Shown one piece after another: positions 34,608-44,012 of a stretch of 64,000 bases of DNA. The DNA lies in the NCBI RefSeq assembly GCF_005281615.1, contig NZ_SZZM01000005.1, forward strand, positions 248,001-312,000, written 5' to 3'. Within the stretch, counting starts at the first letter, position 1. Every line of letters begins with the position of its first letter. A program made the translations under genes and the position numbers. The DNA is from Rhodoligotrophos defluvii (GTDB lineage Bacteria > Pseudomonadota > Alphaproteobacteria > Rhizobiales > Im1). Under the pieces are notes generated by a model. It did no database searches, was not told where the DNA came from, and saw only the letters and a list, made by a program, of their open reading frames with translations.

Positions 34608-35531
34608 ATGTCGCTGCGGAAATTGCTTCCTTCGCCGAATGCCATCTTCATGTTCGAGGCGGCTGCTCGCCACCTGAACTTCACCCGGGCGGCGCGCGAG
34701 TTCAACGTGACTCAATCGGCGGTCAGCCGCATGATCGGCCGGCTTGAGCAGCATCTTGGTGTAAAGCTGTTCATCCGGTCGCCGACCGGCATCGCGCTCT
34801 CGGACGATGGCCGGCTGCTTTACAATTCGGTCGGCAACGGCTTTCAGCAGATCGAGATCGCGCTCGATGAGATCCGGGCGCGGCACGGGGATGCGGGCAC
34901 GGTGACGCTCTCGCTCTCATCGGCCTTTGCCATGCACTGGTTCATGCCGCGCTCCGACCGCTTCCAGGCCGCCTTTCCCGGCATCGACCTGCGCTTCCAG
35001 CTCGCCTGGGGCGAGCCAGCTGGCCCCGTGGACGACGTGGATCTCGCGATCCGGCACAATCAGCCGTCCAGTTCGGACGCAGACGCCTGGGTGCTGATGG
35101 AGGAGGTGGTGCTTCCCGTGTGCAGCCCAAGCTATTTGGCCGAACATGGCGGACTTGGCCCCTGCGCGGACATGCACAAGCACACGCTGGCCCATCTTTC
35201 CGGGTCGGTACGGGTGCCCTGGCAGCGCTATCTCGCGGAATTCGGCTATCCCGCGCCGACCGGGAGCCGGAGCCTGATCTTTTCCGACTATTCCCTGGTG
35301 ATCCAGGCTGCCGTCAAGGGCCGCGGCGTCGCGCTCGGCTGGTGGCACGTGGTGGCGCATGAGCTGCTGCAGAAAGGCTTGGTGGAGGCGAGCCCTCACT
35401 GGCTGCATACCGGCGATCACTATTGGCTCGTGGCCTCGGCCCGGCGCCCCCTGCGCAAGCCGGCGGCGCTGGTGCGCGACTGGCTGCTGAGCGAAATGGA
35501 GACCCTGCGGCACGAGGTGCTACGCTCGTGA
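34608..35531 (+). CDS. LysR-family regulator, GcvA-like
   Basis: The 307-residue protein has a winged helix-turn-helix at residues about 10-65 (NAIFMFEAAARHLNFTRAAR then VTQSAVSRMIGRLEQHLGV) and a LysR substrate-binding domain (about 95-300). It resembles GcvA-type activators. I use the ATG at 34608, which puts the DNA-binding domain at the N-terminus as usual; a frame from 34428 would add 60 unlikely residues. It sits just upstream of, and on the same strand as, the acyl-CoA synthetase cluster, and is divergent from the methyltransferase gene. It may control either. Confidence 0.92.
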   Translation: MSLRKLLPSPNAIFMFEAAARHLNFTRAAREFNVTQSAVSRMIGRLEQHLGVKLFIRSPTGIALSDDGRLLYNSVGNGFQQIEIALDEIRARHGDAGTVTLSLSSAFAMHWFMPRSDRFQAAFPGIDLRFQLAWGEPAGPVDDVDLAIRHNQPSSSDADAWVLMEEVVLPVCSPSYLAEHGGLGPCADMHKHTLAHLSGSVRVPWQRYLAEFGYPAPTGSRSLIFSDYSLVIQAAVKGRGVALGWWHVVAHELLQKGLVEASPHWLHTGDHYWLVASARRPLRKPAALVRDWLLSEMETLRHEVLRS

Positions 35532-35638
35532 CGATCCAGGAGCCCATGACCTGAAGTCATCGGCACCTGACTATTTCGCGGCGTGCGCAGGCGACGGCCA
35601 TCCTCTATGGTCATGATCAACCGGCCGCCCCCACGAGT

Positions 35639-37852
35639 ATGGCAGGATCGGACGCGCAAAGCAGGGGAGCCGTCGTGCACGCCATTCCGGGCCAGGGCCG
35701 CAAGATCGAGGAAACGGCCACTCTCGCCCGGCATCGGCCGTTGCGGCACCGGCTGGATCCGCTGCTGCGCCCTGCTTCCGTTGCCTTTGTCGGCGCGTCG
35801 CCACGGCCGGATACGCCCGGCAATACCATGGTGCGGGATGCCGCGCGCGATGGCTTTGGCGGCCGCCTCTATGCGGTGAATCCAAAATACGACGCCGTGG
35901 AAGGGGTCGCCTGTTTTCCCGATCTGGCGAGCCTGCCCGAGACGGTCGAGCATGTGGTTCTGGGCGTGGCGAACGAGGCGCTGGAGGAGCACCTGCTGGG
36001 CGTGGTCCGCCATGGCGCAAGGGCGGCAACCATTTTCGCAAGCTGCGACCTGACCGGCAGGCCGGATGATCGCCTAGCTGCCCGGATTGCCGATATCGCC
36101 CGTGAGGCGGGCCTTGCGATCTGCGGCGGCAACGGTATGGGCTTCCTCAACCCGCCGCTGGGCTTGCGGGTCTCCGGCTATGCGGCGGGCCCGCGGCTCA
36201 AGCCGGGCGGCACCGCCTTCATCACCCAATCGGGCTCGGCGTTCAGCGCCCTTGCCTATAGCGACCGGCGGTTGAAGTTCTCGCTCTGCGTATCGAGCGG
36301 GCGCGAGCTGACCACGACAGCGGCCGACTATGTGGATTGGGCGCTCGATCAACCGGAAACCCAGGTGATCGGCCTCTTTCTGGAGACGGCCCGGCAGCCC
36401 GAGCTGTTCATGCGCGCCCTGCAGAAGGCGGACGAGCGGGACGTTCCGGTGGTGGTCCTCAAGGTCGGCCGGACCGAGCTCAGCGCCGGCTTTGCCGCCA
36501 GCCATAGCGGTGCCATCGCCGGCGATGATGCGGCCTATGAAGCCCTGTTCAACAAATGGAGCGTGGTGACCGTCGACACGCTGGATCAGCTGGCCGCCAA
36601 TCTGCTGCTGTTCGCTGTTGGCAGGCCCGCCGCGCCAGGGGGCCTCGCCAGCCTGCATGATTCCGGCGGCGAGCGGGAGATGGTTGCCGACCTTGCCGCC
36701 AAATTCGCCGTGCCGTTCGCGGCGGTCTCCCAACAGACGCTCGATGCCTTGCGGCCCCATCTCGATAGCGGCCTCAAGCCGGCCAACCCGCTGGACGTGT
36801 GGGGATCGGGGCGCGACTTCGAGCATCACGTGGAAGCCTGCATGGCCGCCATGCTCGCCGATCCGGACACCGCCCTTGGCGTGCTATTCCAAGACGTTCG
36901 CGACGGCTCCTATATCGCCGAGGGCTTCACCCGGGCCGTGATCCGCGCGAGCGCCGGGAGCGACAAGCCGGTGGCGGTGGTGACCAACTATGCCGGCGTC
37001 AATCACCGGTCGATTGCGCTGGCGACCACCGAGGCGGGCGTGCCAGTGATCGACGGCACCGAGGAGGGGCTGCACGCGATCCGAAGCCTTTTACGCCTGC
37101 GCGACCGCAAGCGCACGGCGCATGAGCACCTGCCGCCGGTTGCCGATCATGTGAAGCATCGCTGGCGGGCGCGGCTGATGCGCGGAGCGCCGCTCGATGA
37201 GCTGGAGGGCCTGGCGTTGCTTGCCGATTACGGCATCCGGACCAGCCAAGCCTGTCTCGTGGACAGTGTGGAAGCGGCCATCGCGGCGGCGCGCCACATC
37301 GGCTTTCCCGTGGCGCTGAAGACCGCTGCGCCTGGCATTCTGCATAAAACCGAGGTCGACGGCGTGAAGCTTGGCCTTGCCGATGAGGCTTCGCTCATGG
37401 CCGCTTATGGGGATATGGTCCAGCGGCTTGGGCCGCGGGCGATCGTGGCGGAAATGGCGTCGCCGGGGATCGAGCTGGGGCTCGGCATGATCCATGACCC
37501 GCAGTTCGGACCATATCTGGTTGTCGCATCCGGCGGCATCTGGATCGAGCTCCTCAAGGATCGGGCCGTGGCCATGCCACCGGTGAGCCTGCAGCAAGCG
37601 GCCATGCTGGTTGGACAGCTCAAGCTTGCGCCGCTTCTCGACGGCCGTCGCGGCCTGGCTGCCGCCGATAAGCGGGCGCTTTACGAGGCGGTGGTGCGCT
37701 TCTCCCAAATCGGGGCCGATCTGGGCGATCTCATTGCGGAAATGGATGTGAACCCGCTGATCGTCAGCGAACACGGCTGCTTTGCGGTCGATGCGCTGGT
37801 GCTCGGCAAGGCAGCGCCTGATCAACAGGGCGCGGGAGTGGCAGGCGCATGA
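35639..37852 (+). CDS. ADP-forming acyl-CoA synthetase (fused alpha-beta)
   Basis: The 737-residue protein belongs to the NDP-forming acyl-CoA synthetase family, which couples acyl-CoA and ADP/phosphate to the acid and ATP or the reverse. The CoA-binding Rossmann domain (about 40-140, VAFVGASPRPDTPGNTM), the ligase domains (about 170-480) and an ATP-grasp domain (about 500-730, with PVALKTAAPGILHKTEVDGV) are all present. His289 in ASHSGAIAG is the expected phosphohistidine. Its last four bases overlap the acyl-CoA dehydrogenase start, so they form one operon. The acid it acts on is unknown. Confidence 0.92.
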   Translation: MAGSDAQSRGAVVHAIPGQGRKIEETATLARHRPLRHRLDPLLRPASVAFVGASPRPDTPGNTMVRDAARDGFGGRLYAVNPKYDAVEGVACFPDLASLPETVEHVVLGVANEALEEHLLGVVRHGARAATIFASCDLTGRPDDRLAARIADIAREAGLAICGGNGMGFLNPPLGLRVSGYAAGPRLKPGGTAFITQSGSAFSALAYSDRRLKFSLCVSSGRELTTTAADYVDWALDQPETQVIGLFLETARQPELFMRALQKADERDVPVVVLKVGRTELSAGFAASHSGAIAGDDAAYEALFNKWSVVTVDTLDQLAANLLLFAVGRPAAPGGLASLHDSGGEREMVADLAAKFAVPFAAVSQQTLDALRPHLDSGLKPANPLDVWGSGRDFEHHVEACMAAMLADPDTALGVLFQDVRDGSYIAEGFTRAVIRASAGSDKPVAVVTNYAGVNHRSIALATTEAGVPVIDGTEEGLHAIRSLLRLRDRKRTAHEHLPPVADHVKHRWRARLMRGAPLDELEGLALLADYGIRTSQACLVDSVEAAIAAARHIGFPVALKTAAPGILHKTEVDGVKLGLADEASLMAAYGDMVQRLGPRAIVAEMASPGIELGLGMIHDPQFGPYLVVASGGIWIELLKDRAVAMPPVSLQQAAMLVGQLKLAPLLDGRRGLAAADKRALYEAVVRFSQIGADLGDLIAEMDVNPLIVSEHGCFAVDALVLGKAAPDQQGAGVAGA

Positions 37853-39033
37853 ATTTCGAGCTGAGCGCGCGGGAAAAGGAGCTGGCGCGGCGGGGTCGCG
37901 CATTCTGCGACGACGTGCTGTTGCCCCTCGAGCTCATCACCGATGAGCACGGCGAGCTGCCCATGGAGCGGCGGGAGGCGGTCAAGCAGGCGGTGCGCGA
38001 CTGGGGCCTGGCCGGCATCAACCACAGCCGGGAAGACGGCGGGCTGGGTCTCACCATGGTGGAGCAGACCGCCATCGAGGAGCAGTTGGGCCGCGCCACC
38101 AACGGCCTGTGGACCTGTGTGTGGCGCCCGCCGGTGAGCCTCAAATTCGGTACCGAGGCGCAGAAGAAGGCCTATCTGGTGCCGGCCTGCGGTGGCTATC
38201 GCCGTGGCGCCTTCGCCATTACCGAGCCGGACGCCGGCTCCGATCCGCGCCGGGTGAAGACCAGGGCCGATCTCAGAAACGGCACCTGGCATCTTTCCGG
38301 CGAGAAGTGGTTCGTCACCTCCTACAACGCCTCCGACTTCGTCATCGTCCACGCCCATGTGGATGGCGACCCGGACAAGCCGACCCTGTTCCTGGTGGAC
38401 AAGCCGGCGGAGAACCTGACCCATGTCCGCTCGCCCAAGTTCATGCACAATTTCGCATTCGACCATGCCGAGCTGCACTTCGCCGAGACGCCGGTGGGGG
38501 AGGACAAGATGCTGGGCGCGATCGGCCAGGGGTTCGAGCTGACCAAGGACTGGTTCGTGGAGGCGCGGCTGCAAATCGCTTCCCACGCGATCGGCGCCGC
38601 GAGCCGGGCGGCGGAGATCGCCAATGACTATGCCACCACCCGGCACCAGTTCGAGCGGCCGATCCGCGACTTCCAGGGCATTGAGTTCATGCTCGCTGAT
38701 ATGGCGGTGGAGCTGTTCGCCGCCAAGTCGATGCTCTACCGGGTGGCCTGGGAGATCGACCAAGGGCTCGACCGCAAGCGGGTTCATGCCCATGCCAGTG
38801 CGCTCAAGCTCTATGCCTCGGAAGCGGCGGGGCGCATCATCGACAAGGCGCTGCAGGTCCTGGGCGGTCGCGGCTACATGCGGGAAAACCCAGTCGAGCG
38901 GCTCTATCGCGACATCCGTGTGGACCGCATCTGGGAAGGCACCTCCGAGATCCAGCGGGTGGTGGTGGCCGGGCAGATCCGGAAGCGGGGCCTGGGCATT
39001 TTCAGCGAGATCGATCCGGGGGTGGCTGCATGA
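37849..39033 (+). CDS. Acyl-CoA dehydrogenase
   Basis: The 394-residue FAD enzyme introduces a double bond between C2 and C3 of an acyl-CoA. The three-domain arrangement is standard: an N-terminal helical domain, a beta domain with AFAITEPDAGSDPRRVKTRA and GEKWFVTS, and a C-terminal helical domain with LGGRGYMRENPVERLYRD and IWEGTSEIQR, where the Glu of WEGTSE is the likely catalytic base. It is coupled to the ADP-forming synthetase and followed 31 bases later by an ABC importer, so the pathway takes up an acid, activates it and oxidises it. Confidence 0.93.
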   Translation: MNFELSAREKELARRGRAFCDDVLLPLELITDEHGELPMERREAVKQAVRDWGLAGINHSREDGGLGLTMVEQTAIEEQLGRATNGLWTCVWRPPVSLKFGTEAQKKAYLVPACGGYRRGAFAITEPDAGSDPRRVKTRADLRNGTWHLSGEKWFVTSYNASDFVIVHAHVDGDPDKPTLFLVDKPAENLTHVRSPKFMHNFAFDHAELHFAETPVGEDKMLGAIGQGFELTKDWFVEARLQIASHAIGAASRAAEIANDYATTRHQFERPIRDFQGIEFMLADMAVELFAAKSMLYRVAWEIDQGLDRKRVHAHASALKLYASEAAGRIIDKALQVLGGRGYMRENPVERLYRDIRVDRIWEGTSEIQRVVVAGQIRKRGLGIFSEIDPGVAA

Positions 39034-39064
39034 TGGTTCCGCGTCCGGCGTCAGGGGGCCCGTG

Positions 39065-39898
39065 ATGGCTCGGCGGCACATCGAAACAGCCGCGCTGCTT
39101 GCTCCAGCGGTGATCACCCTGGCCGTGCTGTTCATCGTGCCGCTTGCGCGCCTGTTCTCGCTGGCCTTCACCGACCCAGGCGGCCCGTTCGCGACCTTTA
39201 CGCTGCTCGCCGAAAGCCAGGTCTATCGCCGGGTGATGGTGAACACCTTCCTCGTGGCCATCGCCGTGACCGCCATTTCGGCAATTCTGGCCTGGCCTCT
39301 GGCTTATGTGCTGTCCCGCCTCAAGGGCATCTGGTTCGCGGTCGCGCTCTACGGCGTGCTGTTTCCCTTCTGGATCTCGGTCCTGGTCCGCACCTTCTCG
39401 TGGATGCTGCTGCTCGAGCGCAACGGGCCGGTGAACCGGCTGTTCATGGGACTGGGCCTCACCGACAATCCGCTGCCCCTGCTGTTCAACGACACCGGCG
39501 TGATGATCGGCATGATCCATATCCTGCTGCCCTACATGATCCTGCCGCTCTATGGGGCGATGGTTCGGGTCGATCCCCGCCTGCTGCAGGCCAGCGACGG
39601 GCTCGGGGCGAGCCTGTTCCAGACCTTCCGGCGCATCTACTTCCCGCTGTGCCTGCCGGGCCTGATCGGCGGAGCGACCTTCGTGTTCCTCCTGTCCCTG
39701 GGCTTTTTCATCACGCCGGCGCTGCTGGGCGGCGCCAACGCCATCACCCTGTCCATGCTCATCGCCAGCTTCGTGACCGACCGGCTCGCCTGGTCGCTGG
39801 CAGCCGCCGGGTCGCTCGCCCTCTTGGCCATGGTGTTCATAATCCTCGGGCTTACGGCAAGGCTGCTGCCGGTCGACAAGGGGATCTTCGCGCGATGA
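39065..39898 (+). CDS. ABC importer permease, PotB-like
   Basis: The 277-residue inner-membrane permease belongs to the spermidine/putrescine type, with about six hydrophobic segments and the EAA-like loop DGLGASLFQTFRRIYFPLCLPG that docks the ATPase. I start it at the ATG at 39065; a GTG at 39062 is the alternative. Its stop overlaps the next start (ATGA). Confidence 0.92.
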   Translation: MARRHIETAALLAPAVITLAVLFIVPLARLFSLAFTDPGGPFATFTLLAESQVYRRVMVNTFLVAIAVTAISAILAWPLAYVLSRLKGIWFAVALYGVLFPFWISVLVRTFSWMLLLERNGPVNRLFMGLGLTDNPLPLLFNDTGVMIGMIHILLPYMILPLYGAMVRVDPRLLQASDGLGASLFQTFRRIYFPLCLPGLIGGATFVFLLSLGFFITPALLGGANAITLSMLIASFVTDRLAWSLAAAGSLALLAMVFIILGLTARLLPVDKGIFAR

Positions 39899-40695
39899 GC
39901 CGCCTGCCCCTGTCGCTGAGGATCATCTCCAATGCCTGCGCCAGCCTGGTACTGGCCTTCCTGGTGCTACCCATCCTTGCCGTCATTCCGGCTTCGTTCA
40001 ACGCGGCGAGCTTCATTCATCTGCCGCCGCACGCCTATTCCGGGGTGTGGTACCAGCGGTTTCTCGACGATGGGGAATGGCGCAGCTCGCTCATGAACAG
40101 CGTCGAGGTGGGGCTGCTGGCGACCGTCATCGCCGTGGTGCTGGGGACTCTGGCGGCACTGGGCCTGCGCCGCATCGAGGGACGGCTGCGCGGCATCGTC
40201 ACCGGCCTGTTCCTCGCCCCGCTGATCGTGCCGGTGATCGTTACGGCGGTGGCCATCTACCGCAGTGCCATCGATGTTCAGCTGAACGGCACCATTCTCG
40301 GCATGAGCCTCAGCCATGTGGTGCTGGCGCTGCCCTTCGTGGTGATCAATGTGGGGATTGCCCTGCGCGCGGTGAGCGAGAGCTGGCTCAGGGCCGCCGC
40401 GGGCCTGGGCGCCGGCCCGTGGAAGATCTTCCGCACCATCACCCTGCCAAACATCCTGCCGGGCATTGTCGGCGGCGCCATCTTCTCCTTCATCACCTCC
40501 TTCGACGAGGTGGTGATCGCGGTGTTCATGGCGGGCTATGGCAACAAGACCCTGCCCGTCAAGATGTGGGAGTCGGTGCGCCTCGAGTTCACCCCGGTCA
40601 TCGCGGTGGCCGCAACGGTCATGATCGCGCTGGCCCTGCTCCTGTTCGTGGCGGCGGAGCGCGCAAGCCGCGCCGGCAGGGGGCAGCCGTCATGA
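39895..40695 (+). CDS. ABC importer permease, PotC-like
   Basis: The 266-residue inner-membrane permease is the second channel subunit, with about six helices and the EAA loop AAGLGAGPWKIFRTITLPNILPG. The ATG overlaps the PotB-like stop, and the TGA overlaps the ATPase start. It pairs with the gene before it. Confidence 0.92.
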   Translation: MSRLPLSLRIISNACASLVLAFLVLPILAVIPASFNAASFIHLPPHAYSGVWYQRFLDDGEWRSSLMNSVEVGLLATVIAVVLGTLAALGLRRIEGRLRGIVTGLFLAPLIVPVIVTAVAIYRSAIDVQLNGTILGMSLSHVVLALPFVVINVGIALRAVSESWLRAAAGLGAGPWKIFRTITLPNILPGIVGGAIFSFITSFDEVVIAVFMAGYGNKTLPVKMWESVRLEFTPVIAVAATVMIALALLLFVAAERASRAGRGQPS

Positions 40696-41795
40696 CCGCA
40701 TCCGGGCTGTCACTGCGGCTCACTGGCGTCTCCAAACACTATGGCAAGATCGCCGCGCTGGAGCCCACTGATCTGTCGATTGCTGCGGGAGAGTTCCTGA
40801 CGCTGCTCGGGCCTTCCGGCTCGGGCAAGACCACGCTCCTCAATCTCACCGCCGGCTATATCGAGCCGTCTTCCGGCACCATCCACATCGGTGAGCGCGA
40901 CGTGACCCGTGTTCCGGCGCGGCACCGCAATATCGGCATGGTGTTCCAGAACTACGCGCTGTTCCCCCACATGACCGTGGGCGAGAACGTTGCCTATGGG
41001 CTGACCGTCCGGGGAGTGCCGAAGCGCGAGATTGCCCGGCGGGTTACCGACGTGCTGCGTCTGCTGCAACTCGACGGTTTCGCCGAACGCGGCATCCAGC
41101 AGCTGTCCGGAGGTCAGCAGCAGCGGGTGGCATTGGCGCGTGCGCTGGTGATCGAGCCCGACGTGCTGCTGATGGACGAGCCCTTGGGCGCCTTGGACAA
41201 GCAGCTGCGGCGCGCGGTGCAGCTGGAGCTACGCCGGCTGCATAGGGAGCATGGCCGCACCACCATCTATGTCACTCACGACCAAGAGGAAGCATTGGTG
41301 CTCTCGGACCGCATCGCTGTCATGGACCACGGACGGATCCAGCAACTCGGCCCGGTGGACGAGCTTTACGATCGGCCCGGCAATGCTTTCGTGGCGGGCT
41401 TCATCGGCGAATCCAACCTGCTGCCGGTGCGGGTGCTTTCCGCTTCGGACGGACAGGCGGCCGTAGAGGTGGAGGCGCTGCGGAGGACGCTGCAGGTCGA
41501 TGCTGCGCAGGGTGTTGCGCCAGGCGCACCGGCCCGCCTGCTGATCCGGCCCGAGCATATCGTGCTCGACAATTCCGCCGAGAGCGTGCCCGCCGAAGTG
41601 GTCGAAGTAGTCTATCTCGGTGAGCTCACGCAGCTCACCCTGAGGGTCGCCAACGGCACGGTGCTGACGTCCCGGCAGATCACCGACCAGCGCATCGGCC
41701 CTGGTGCCAAGGTCCACCTGTGGTGGCGGGCAGGCTCGGCGCGCGTGGTTCCCGAACAACAACCAAGGAGGGAGAAAACCCATGAACAGGCGTAG
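40692..41795 (+). CDS. ABC importer ATPase, PotA-like
   Basis: The 367-residue cytoplasmic ATPase energises the importer. Walker A is GPSGSGKTT, the signature LSGGQQQRVALARAL and Walker B VLLMDEPLGALD. A C-terminal TOBE domain (about 285-355) follows. The gene order permease-permease-ATPase-binding protein is compact, with four-base overlaps. Its last 14 bases overlap the binding-protein gene. Confidence 0.94.
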   Translation: MTASGLSLRLTGVSKHYGKIAALEPTDLSIAAGEFLTLLGPSGSGKTTLLNLTAGYIEPSSGTIHIGERDVTRVPARHRNIGMVFQNYALFPHMTVGENVAYGLTVRGVPKREIARRVTDVLRLLQLDGFAERGIQQLSGGQQQRVALARALVIEPDVLLMDEPLGALDKQLRRAVQLELRRLHREHGRTTIYVTHDQEEALVLSDRIAVMDHGRIQQLGPVDELYDRPGNAFVAGFIGESNLLPVRVLSASDGQAAVEVEALRRTLQVDAAQGVAPGAPARLLIRPEHIVLDNSAESVPAEVVEVVYLGELTQLTLRVANGTVLTSRQITDQRIGPGAKVHLWWRAGSARVVPEQQPRREKTHEQA

Positions 41796-42834
41796 TTTGC
41801 TTATCGGTGCCGCGGCGGGCGCGCTCGCCGGTGCCGCTGGTCTTCCCGGTCGGCTTTCGGCCCAGGACAGGCCGTTCACCTTCACCTCCTGGGGCGGTGC
41901 ACTGTCCCAGGCGGAGAAGGAGGCGTTCATCGATCCCTTCGGTGAGGCCAAGGGCATCCCTGTGATCAATACCTCGCCCACCGAAACCGCGAAGATAAAG
42001 GCCATGGTCGAGGCGGGACGGGTCGAATGGGACCTGGTCGACGTGGGTGGCCGCACCGTCTGGCAGGGAGCCCGGGAAGGCTTCCTCGAGCCGATCGATC
42101 TTGCCAAGGTCCCCAATGCCGCTGCCCTGGACAAGGGCTGGGTCGCACCGAACGGCATCGCCACCTCGACCGGCGCCACCATCATTGCCTGGTCGAAAAA
42201 TGCATTGCCCGAGGGGGGCCCGCAATCCTGGGCCGACTTCTGGGACGTCAAGCGGTTCCCCGGTCCGCGCGGCCTCTACAAGTTCTTCTATTACAACTAT
42301 GAAGCCGCGCTGCTCGCCGCCGGGCTCAAGCGCGAAGAGGTCTTCCCCTTCACGCCCGAAAAGGCCGACATGGCGCTGGCCAAGGTGAAGGAATTGAAGC
42401 CCAATGTGACGGTGTGGTGGGGGGCGGGCGCGCAGCCGCCTCAGCTGCTCTCCTCAGGGGAGCTCGCTCTGTCATCGGCCTGGAGCGGCCGGATACTCGC
42501 GGCCACGGCCGAGGGTGCGCCCGTCGATTATACCTACAAGGATGGTCTTGCCTGGGCCAATTGGTGGGTCATCCCGAAAGGCTCGCCGAAGGTCGAGCTG
42601 GCGCACGAGGCCATCAATTTCGCCCTCGCGCCGGAACGCCAGGTGAAGCTGCTGCAGCTAAAGACCTACGGGCCGGTGCTCGAACAAGCCGCAGCTCAGG
42701 CGGATGAGGCAACCCGCAAGATCCTGGTCATGGCGCCCGAGAACATCAAGGACATGCTGATCCTGCAAGAGGGGGAGGCGACCGAGTATTCACTGGCCTA
42801 TGAGGAGAAGTGGAACCAGCTGATGCTCGGGTAG
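41782..42834 (+). CDS. ABC importer substrate-binding protein, PotD-like
   Basis: The 350-residue periplasmic protein belongs to the spermidine/putrescine-binding type. A signal sequence starts MNRRSLLIGAAAGALAGAAG, twin-arginine-like with only weak consensus, and the mature part begins FTFTSWGGALSQAEKEAFIDPF. AAGGAGGGAG lies just before the ATG. The ligand is not known; homologues also bind other amines, opines and organic acids. The acid-activating enzymes upstream suggest that the ligand carries a carboxylate. Confidence 0.92.
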   Translation: MNRRSLLIGAAAGALAGAAGLPGRLSAQDRPFTFTSWGGALSQAEKEAFIDPFGEAKGIPVINTSPTETAKIKAMVEAGRVEWDLVDVGGRTVWQGAREGFLEPIDLAKVPNAAALDKGWVAPNGIATSTGATIIAWSKNALPEGGPQSWADFWDVKRFPGPRGLYKFFYYNYEAALLAAGLKREEVFPFTPEKADMALAKVKELKPNVTVWWGAGAQPPQLLSSGELALSSAWSGRILAATAEGAPVDYTYKDGLAWANWWVIPKGSPKVELAHEAINFALAPERQVKLLQLKTYGPVLEQAAAQADEATRKILVMAPENIKDMLILQEGEATEYSLAYEEKWNQLMLG

Positions 42835-42920
42835 GCCGCCGGGCCCGTCCGGATCACGCCGCGCTGCGGGGGCAACAGGTAGGTCTTGCGCCGAGCATGC
42901 CCGATCGGCCATAGTTCGTC

Positions 42921-44012
42921 ATGCTTGTTTGGCACGCAGACTTCTGGGCAGGCAATGCGACCTTCATCGGCCTTGCCCCCGACGGTGCCGCGGAATTCGA
43001 GATCAGGCGCGACCCTGGAGCAGGCACAGCCCAGTGGTTCTGCTTCCAGATTGCGCACGGCGACCGCATTCCGTTGCGGCTGACCAATGCCGATGCCGCC
43101 ACCTATCCCGCGGGGTGGCCGGCCTTCCGGGTGGCCCGGTCGATTGCAGGTCAAGGCTGGATCCGGATTGCCACGCAATACCGGGATGGCACCCTCAGCT
43201 TCACCCATGAGGGCGGCGAGGCTATATACGCGGCCTTCCCGATCTTTCCGGAAGAGCAGCTCGACGCGATGGCGGGGCTGCCGGGGGTGAGCCGCTGGGT
43301 GCTCGGCGATACCAGCGCGGGCCGCGCCATTCCCGCATTCTCGATCGGTAGCGGGCCGCGGGATACGCCCCAGCATTGGATCATTGCGGCCCAGCATGGC
43401 GGCGAGCCGCCGTCGAGCTGGTTTGCCCTCGGGCTGCTCCAGGCGCTTGCGGCCGGCGAGATGGCCGGCGTTCTGGAGCGGGCGCGATTCCACATAGTGC
43501 CGGTGCTGAACCTGGACGGGATGCGGGCAGGGCACCTGCGCACCAATGACCGCGGCATCGATCCCAACCGGCAATGGAACAGTCCGCAGAACGAGACGTG
43601 CCCCGAGGCCTTCGCGCTGTTCACGGCCATGCAAGACCTTGGGGTTGCCTCGTGCCTGGACGTGCATACGGATTTCGAGCTGCCTTATGTCTATTTCGAC
43701 GTGCTGGATGCCTTCCTGGGCACGCCTGAGCCGCTGGCCGGCTGGGCCCGCCGCTTCGAGGAGGCGCTTGCCCGCGCTTCGTCGCTGATCGTGGCCGGGC
43801 GTCGCTATCCCTGGACGGAGGCGCCCTCGGGCGCGCTGCTGTCCTCCATGCTCGGGCCGGCGGTGATGCAGCGCTTCGGCGCGCCGGCCCTGACGCTCGA
43901 GCTGCCGATCTGCCACTTCACGGACGCCTTCGGCCGGCCGGATGACTGGTCGGAGCAGTGTTCCATCGCCCTGGGTGCGGCGGCGGCGAAGGCTTATGCC
44001 GCGCTGCCGTAA
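42921..44012 (+). CDS. M14-family carboxypeptidase, cytosolic carboxypeptidase-like
   Basis: The 363-residue protein has an N-terminal beta domain (about 1-110), then an M14 zinc peptidase domain of the cytosolic carboxypeptidase (CCP) subgroup. The zinc ligands are His159 and Glu162 (HGGE) and His249 (DVHTD), with Glu327 (LELP) as likely catalytic base. DPNRQWN is a typical CCP motif. No signal peptide is seen, so it is cytoplasmic. Bacterial substrates of this group are poorly known. Its 3' end overlaps that of the GMC oxidoreductase gene by 19 bases on the opposite strand. Confidence 0.85.
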   Translation: MLVWHADFWAGNATFIGLAPDGAAEFEIRRDPGAGTAQWFCFQIAHGDRIPLRLTNADAATYPAGWPAFRVARSIAGQGWIRIATQYRDGTLSFTHEGGEAIYAAFPIFPEEQLDAMAGLPGVSRWVLGDTSAGRAIPAFSIGSGPRDTPQHWIIAAQHGGEPPSSWFALGLLQALAAGEMAGVLERARFHIVPVLNLDGMRAGHLRTNDRGIDPNRQWNSPQNETCPEAFALFTAMQDLGVASCLDVHTDFELPYVYFDVLDAFLGTPEPLAGWARRFEEALARASSLIVAGRRYPWTEAPSGALLSSMLGPAVMQRFGAPALTLELPICHFTDAFGRPDDWSEQCSIALGAAAAKAYAALP

